Origin: Geodermatophilus siccatus
GTDB taxonomy: Bacteria; Actinomycetota; Actinomycetes; Mycobacteriales; Geodermatophilaceae
Direction of reading: 5' to 3'
Assembly: GCF_900103785.1 (NCBI RefSeq)
Contig: NZ_FNHE01000009.1
Location: 124,001-188,000 of the forward strand
Length of the DNA: 64,000 bases
Shown: positions 61,798 through 64,000 of the stretch, piece by piece
How positions within the stretch are numbered: the first letter of the stretch is position 1
How the letters are laid out: each line of letters begins with the position of its first letter
Notes under the pieces: model-generated
Databases searched by the model: none
What the model was told of the DNA's origin: nothing
The model's input: only the letters and a program-made list of their open reading frames with translations
Translations under genes and position numbers: made by a program

Positions 61798-62490
61798 TCA
61801 CAGGGACGCGGAGAGCTCGCGGTTCTCCAGGGCCGCGCGCAGTTCGGCCCGCCACGGTGCGAGCCCGGACCCGGCGAGGACGACGTCCCGCACGAAGGTG
61901 TGCCAGACCGGCGCCCGGCGCACCATGCTGTGCCCGCCGGCGATGGTGAACCGCGCGATGCGCACGCCGGCTCGTTCCGCGCGGACGGCGAAGTCGCCCG
62001 AGAGCGCGGCCGGCACCCACCGGTCGCCGCGGCCGTGCAGGATCGCGACGGTCCGCCCGCGCAGGTGCTCGACGGGCTCGCCCGGCGGCGTCCACGGCGC
62101 GAGCGCGCAGACCGCCCGGACCGAGGGGTCGTCCCCGGCGCGCAGCACCGCGCGGCCGCCCATCGAGTGGCCGACCAGCACGACCGGGACGTCGTCCCCG
62201 TGCCGGGCCCGCAGTTCGCCCAGCGCCCACCGGACGTCGGCGTACGCGTCGGCGGCCACCCCGTTCCAGCCGGCGACCCGGTAGCGCAGCAGGTAGGTGT
62301 CCAGGCCGCGGTCGGCGGCGGAGGCGCGCACGAACTGCTCGATGGCGCGCATCCGCAGCAGCGACAGCGCCCGCTCCTTGGGCGGCTGGACGCTGGCCAC
62401 GGTGCCGCCGTGGCAGAAGAGGGCGAGCGCCCGGGTCGGCCCCGCGGCCGGCTGGTGGTCCAGGCCCGGGTGCGCGCCGCTGGTGGTCAC
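61798..62490 (-). CDS. Alpha/beta-hydrolase fold protein
   Basis: 230 residues from GTG 62490. VVLVGHSMGGRAVL is the nucleophile elbow (Ser), LHGRGDRWVP holds the acid Asp, and IAGGHSMVRR the His; a complete catalytic triad. LALFCHGG gives the oxyanion loop. Substrate unknown. The start overlaps the stop of a small membrane-protein gene (GTGA), so the two are co-translated. It marks the right edge of the less GC-rich island: codon bias is normal again here. Confidence 0.85.
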   Translation of the reverse strand: MTTSGAHPGLDHQPAAGPTRALALFCHGGTVASVQPPKERALSLLRMRAIEQFVRASAADRGLDTYLLRYRVAGWNGVAADAYADVRWALGELRARHGDDVPVVLVGHSMGGRAVLRAGDDPSVRAVCALAPWTPPGEPVEHLRGRTVAILHGRGDRWVPAALSGDFAVRAERAGVRIARFTIAGGHSMVRRAPVWHTFVRDVVLAGSGLAPWRAELRAALENRELSASL

Positions 62491-62690
62491 CGGCGACGGC
62501 GCCCGCCGCGGAGCGTCGCGCGGGCGCGGTCGCCGAGGTCGCCGGCCCGGTACAGCGCCCGCGTCACCGGCGTGGACCCGGTGCGCCGCTCGAGCACCTG
62601 CCCGGCCCGGCGCAGCAGCCCGGTGGCGAGGGGGACGACGACGGTCAGCAGCAGCCAGGTGCGCAACCGGCTGGTGAGGAAGAGCCACAT
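62487..62690 (-). CDS. Small single-helix membrane protein
   Basis: 67 residues: MWLFLTSRLRTWLLLTVVVPLATGLLRRAGQVLERR gives one hydrophobic helix, then a basic tail ending RATLRGGRRRR. Its stop overlaps the hydrolase GTG by four bases. No family recognised; it may anchor or assist the hydrolase. Confidence 0.6.
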   Translation of the reverse strand: MWLFLTSRLRTWLLLTVVVPLATGLLRRAGQVLERRTGSTPVTRALYRAGDLGDRARATLRGGRRRR

Positions 62691-62725
62691 GATCGGCAGT
62701 CTGCCTCGCTCGGCCGGTGGGGGCC

Positions 62726-63742
62726 TCAGTCGGGGTCGGGCGCCAGGCGGACGACCATCTTCCCGACGTTGCCCCCGCGGAGCAGGTCCAGGAAGGCCGG
62801 CACGGCCTGCTCGATGCCCTCGTGCACGGTCTCCCGGACCACCAGGTCGCCCGAGCGCAGCCAGCCGGTCACCGTCTCGGTGAACTCCGGTCGCAGGTCG
62901 GCGTGGTCGCTGACGAGGAAGCCGCGCAGGGTGAGCCGTTTACCGACCATCAGGCCCATGTTGCGCGGCCCGGGCGGCGGCTCGACGGCGTTGTAGCCGG
63001 AGATCGAGCCGCACAGCGCGGCCCGCCCGTGCACCCGGAACGCGCCGATCGCGGCCTCCAGGTGCTCGCCGCCGACGTTGTCGAAGAACAGGTCGATCCC
63101 GTCGGGCGCCGTCTCGGCCAGCCCGCGCGCGACCCCGTCGCGGTAGCTGAAGGCGGCGGTGAAGCCCAGCTCCCGCAGCCAGGCGACCTTCTCCGGCGAG
63201 CCGGCGCTCCCGACCACGCTGCCGGCCCCCCGCAGCCGCGCGAACTGGCCGACCAGGCTGCCCACCGCGCCGGCGGCCCCGGAGACGAACACGTCGTCGC
63301 CCTCGCGGAAGGCGCCGACCCGGAACAGGCCGGCGTACGCGGTCAGCCCCGGCATGCCGAGCACGCCCAGGTACCAGGACGGCGACACGTCCTCCTCGGC
63401 CGGCAGCCGCGTCACCGCGGCGGCGTCGAGGACGGCGGTCTCCCGCCAGGCGGCGTCGGTGAGGACCAGCGAGCCCTCCGGCAGCTCGGGTGCGCGCGAG
63501 TCGACCACCCGGCCGACGGCGCCGCCCTTCATCACCTCGCCGACCTCCCACGGCGGCGCGTAGGAGGGCCCCGAGCGCATCCGGCCGCGCATGTACGGGT
63601 CGACCGACATCACGACCATCCGGACGACGACCTGCCCCGCGGCCGGCTCGGGGACGGGTACCTCGACCAGCCGGAAGTCCTCGGGGGTCGGCTCGCCGTG
63701 CGGCCGGGCCGCCAGGTGCCACTCACGCGTCGTCGCAGCCAT
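62726..63742 (-). CDS. NADP-dependent medium-chain oxidoreductase (alkenal/curcumin reductase type)
   Basis: 338 residues from ATG 63742. MSVDPYMRGRM is the signature of the zinc-free MDR reductases (PTGR/CurA/YncB group). VSGAAGAVGSLVGQFARLRGAGSVVGSAGSPEK is the NADP Rossmann loop; FDNVGGEHLEAAI and VHEGIEQAVPAFLDLLRGGNVGKMVV complete the pattern. It reduces activated C=C bonds of alkenals, enones or polyketide-type dienes. Monocistronic; divergent from msrA. Confidence 0.92.
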   Translation of the reverse strand: MAATTREWHLAARPHGEPTPEDFRLVEVPVPEPAAGQVVVRMVVMSVDPYMRGRMRSGPSYAPPWEVGEVMKGGAVGRVVDSRAPELPEGSLVLTDAAWRETAVLDAAAVTRLPAEEDVSPSWYLGVLGMPGLTAYAGLFRVGAFREGDDVFVSGAAGAVGSLVGQFARLRGAGSVVGSAGSPEKVAWLRELGFTAAFSYRDGVARGLAETAPDGIDLFFDNVGGEHLEAAIGAFRVHGRAALCGSISGYNAVEPPPGPRNMGLMVGKRLTLRGFLVSDHADLRPEFTETVTGWLRSGDLVVRETVHEGIEQAVPAFLDLLRGGNVGKMVVRLAPDPD

Positions 63743-63809
63743 GCCCCGATCCTGCATCGGGCCTGGTCGGTCCGCCGGGTCGGTTGCGGACCCGGCCTAC
63801 GCTCGGAGC

Positions 63810-64000
63810 ATGTTCTTCTCCCGGACCAAGACCCAGCCGGTGGCAGCCGAGGAGGCGCTGCCGGGCCGCCCGACGCCCCTGCCGAACGTCCCGGAGCTGC
63901 ACGCGGTCAACGGCAACCGCATCCAGCCGCCGTTCCCCGACGGCATGCAGACCGCCGTCTTCGGGGCCGGGTGCTTCTGGGGCGTGGAGAAGGTCTTCTG
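63810..64000 (+). CDS. msrA: Peptide-methionine (S)-S-oxide reductase MsrA, 5' part
   Basis: The first 63 codons are visible before the window ends. TAVFGAGCFWGVEKVFW contains the catalytic Cys of GCFWG. The preceding 45 residues (RPTPLPNVPELHAVNGNRIQPPFPDGM) are the usual actinobacterial N-terminal extension. It repairs oxidised methionine. The start follows CTCGGAGC. Confidence 0.95.
   Translation, partial: MFFSRTKTQPVAAEEALPGRPTPLPNVPELHAVNGNRIQPPFPDGMQTAVFGAGCFWGVEKVF

Overview
The window is very GC-rich, strongly third-position-GC-biased DNA with mostly GTG/ATG starts, tight gene packing and many 1-4 base stop/start overlaps. That points to a high-GC actinobacterium. A 13E12/DUF222-HNH gene with an SOS-type box, an IniA/IniC dynamin pair, PASTA kinases, GAF-ANTAR and SpoIIE/HATPase regulators, AztC/AztD and ACC deaminase suggest a soil or rock dweller of the Geodermatophilaceae (Blastococcus, Geodermatophilus or Modestobacter). 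That family assignment is inference. I see no rRNA, tRNA, CRISPR array or insertion sequence.

Layout. 1-3.4 kb: an IniA/IniC-like dynamin pair (the first cut by the window edge) and a small membrane protein. 3.5-7 kb: an enoyl-CoA hydratase, then efeO-efeB iron uptake behind an IdeR/DtxR-like box, with no efeU permease. 7.2-11.2 kb: twin PASTA Ser/Thr kinases and a membrane protein. 11.3-13.3 kb: cinA, a cupin and an SRPBCC protein, translationally coupled. 13.3-15.4 kb: a decay zone with a frameshifted GNAT gene, a 13E12 HNH gene broken by one amber codon, and an MFS stub. 15.5-28.1 kb: an AidB-like acyl-CoA dehydrogenase and a cyclic-di-GMP district (a PAS-GGDEF-EAL protein with a degenerate GGDEF motif, a PAS-PAS-GAF-GGDEF-EAL protein and two PilZ proteins). 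Inside this stretch are NYN and PLD nuclease-like genes, a Cys-rich mini-protein, and a flavoprotein-FNT channel pair. 28.2-31.5 kb: a second coupled GTPase pair. 31.6-39.2 kb: HATPase, GAF-ANTAR and SpoIIE-type signalling proteins, a nucleoside hydrolase, an amino-acid permease, a Pro/Ala-rich protein and a 660-base stretch with no gene. 39.4-41.8 kb: aztD-aztC zinc handling behind a Zur-like box. 41.8-44.7 kb: a GH65 enzyme and a second HATPase protein. 45-51 kb: a thiamine locus (cytX-thiO-thiS-thiG-thiE plus an SMR exporter) under a TPP riboswitch, facing two TenA genes separated by a 26-bp micro-ORF repeat. 51-58.9 kb: a methyltransferase, mntH, a Mut7-C protein, a frameshifted Orn/Lys/Arg decarboxylase, VOC and GNAT genes, and a GntR-ACC deaminase operon. 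59.1-61.7 kb: a less GC-rich four-gene insert with its own sigma factor. 61.8-64 kb: an alpha/beta hydrolase, an NADP oxidoreductase and the start of msrA.

Themes. Metal homeostasis is split into separately controlled pieces: iron (efeOB), zinc (aztDC) and manganese (mntH). Second-messenger and partner-switch signalling genes are dense. Two features look least described. One is the sigma-factor island at 59.1-61.7 kb, with a recurring promoter-like motif ahead of its leftward genes. The other is the chain of overlapping micro-ORFs between the two TenA genes. A dispersed hairpin family also recurs, mostly at gene 3' ends, with outer arms that differ between copies yet stay complementary.
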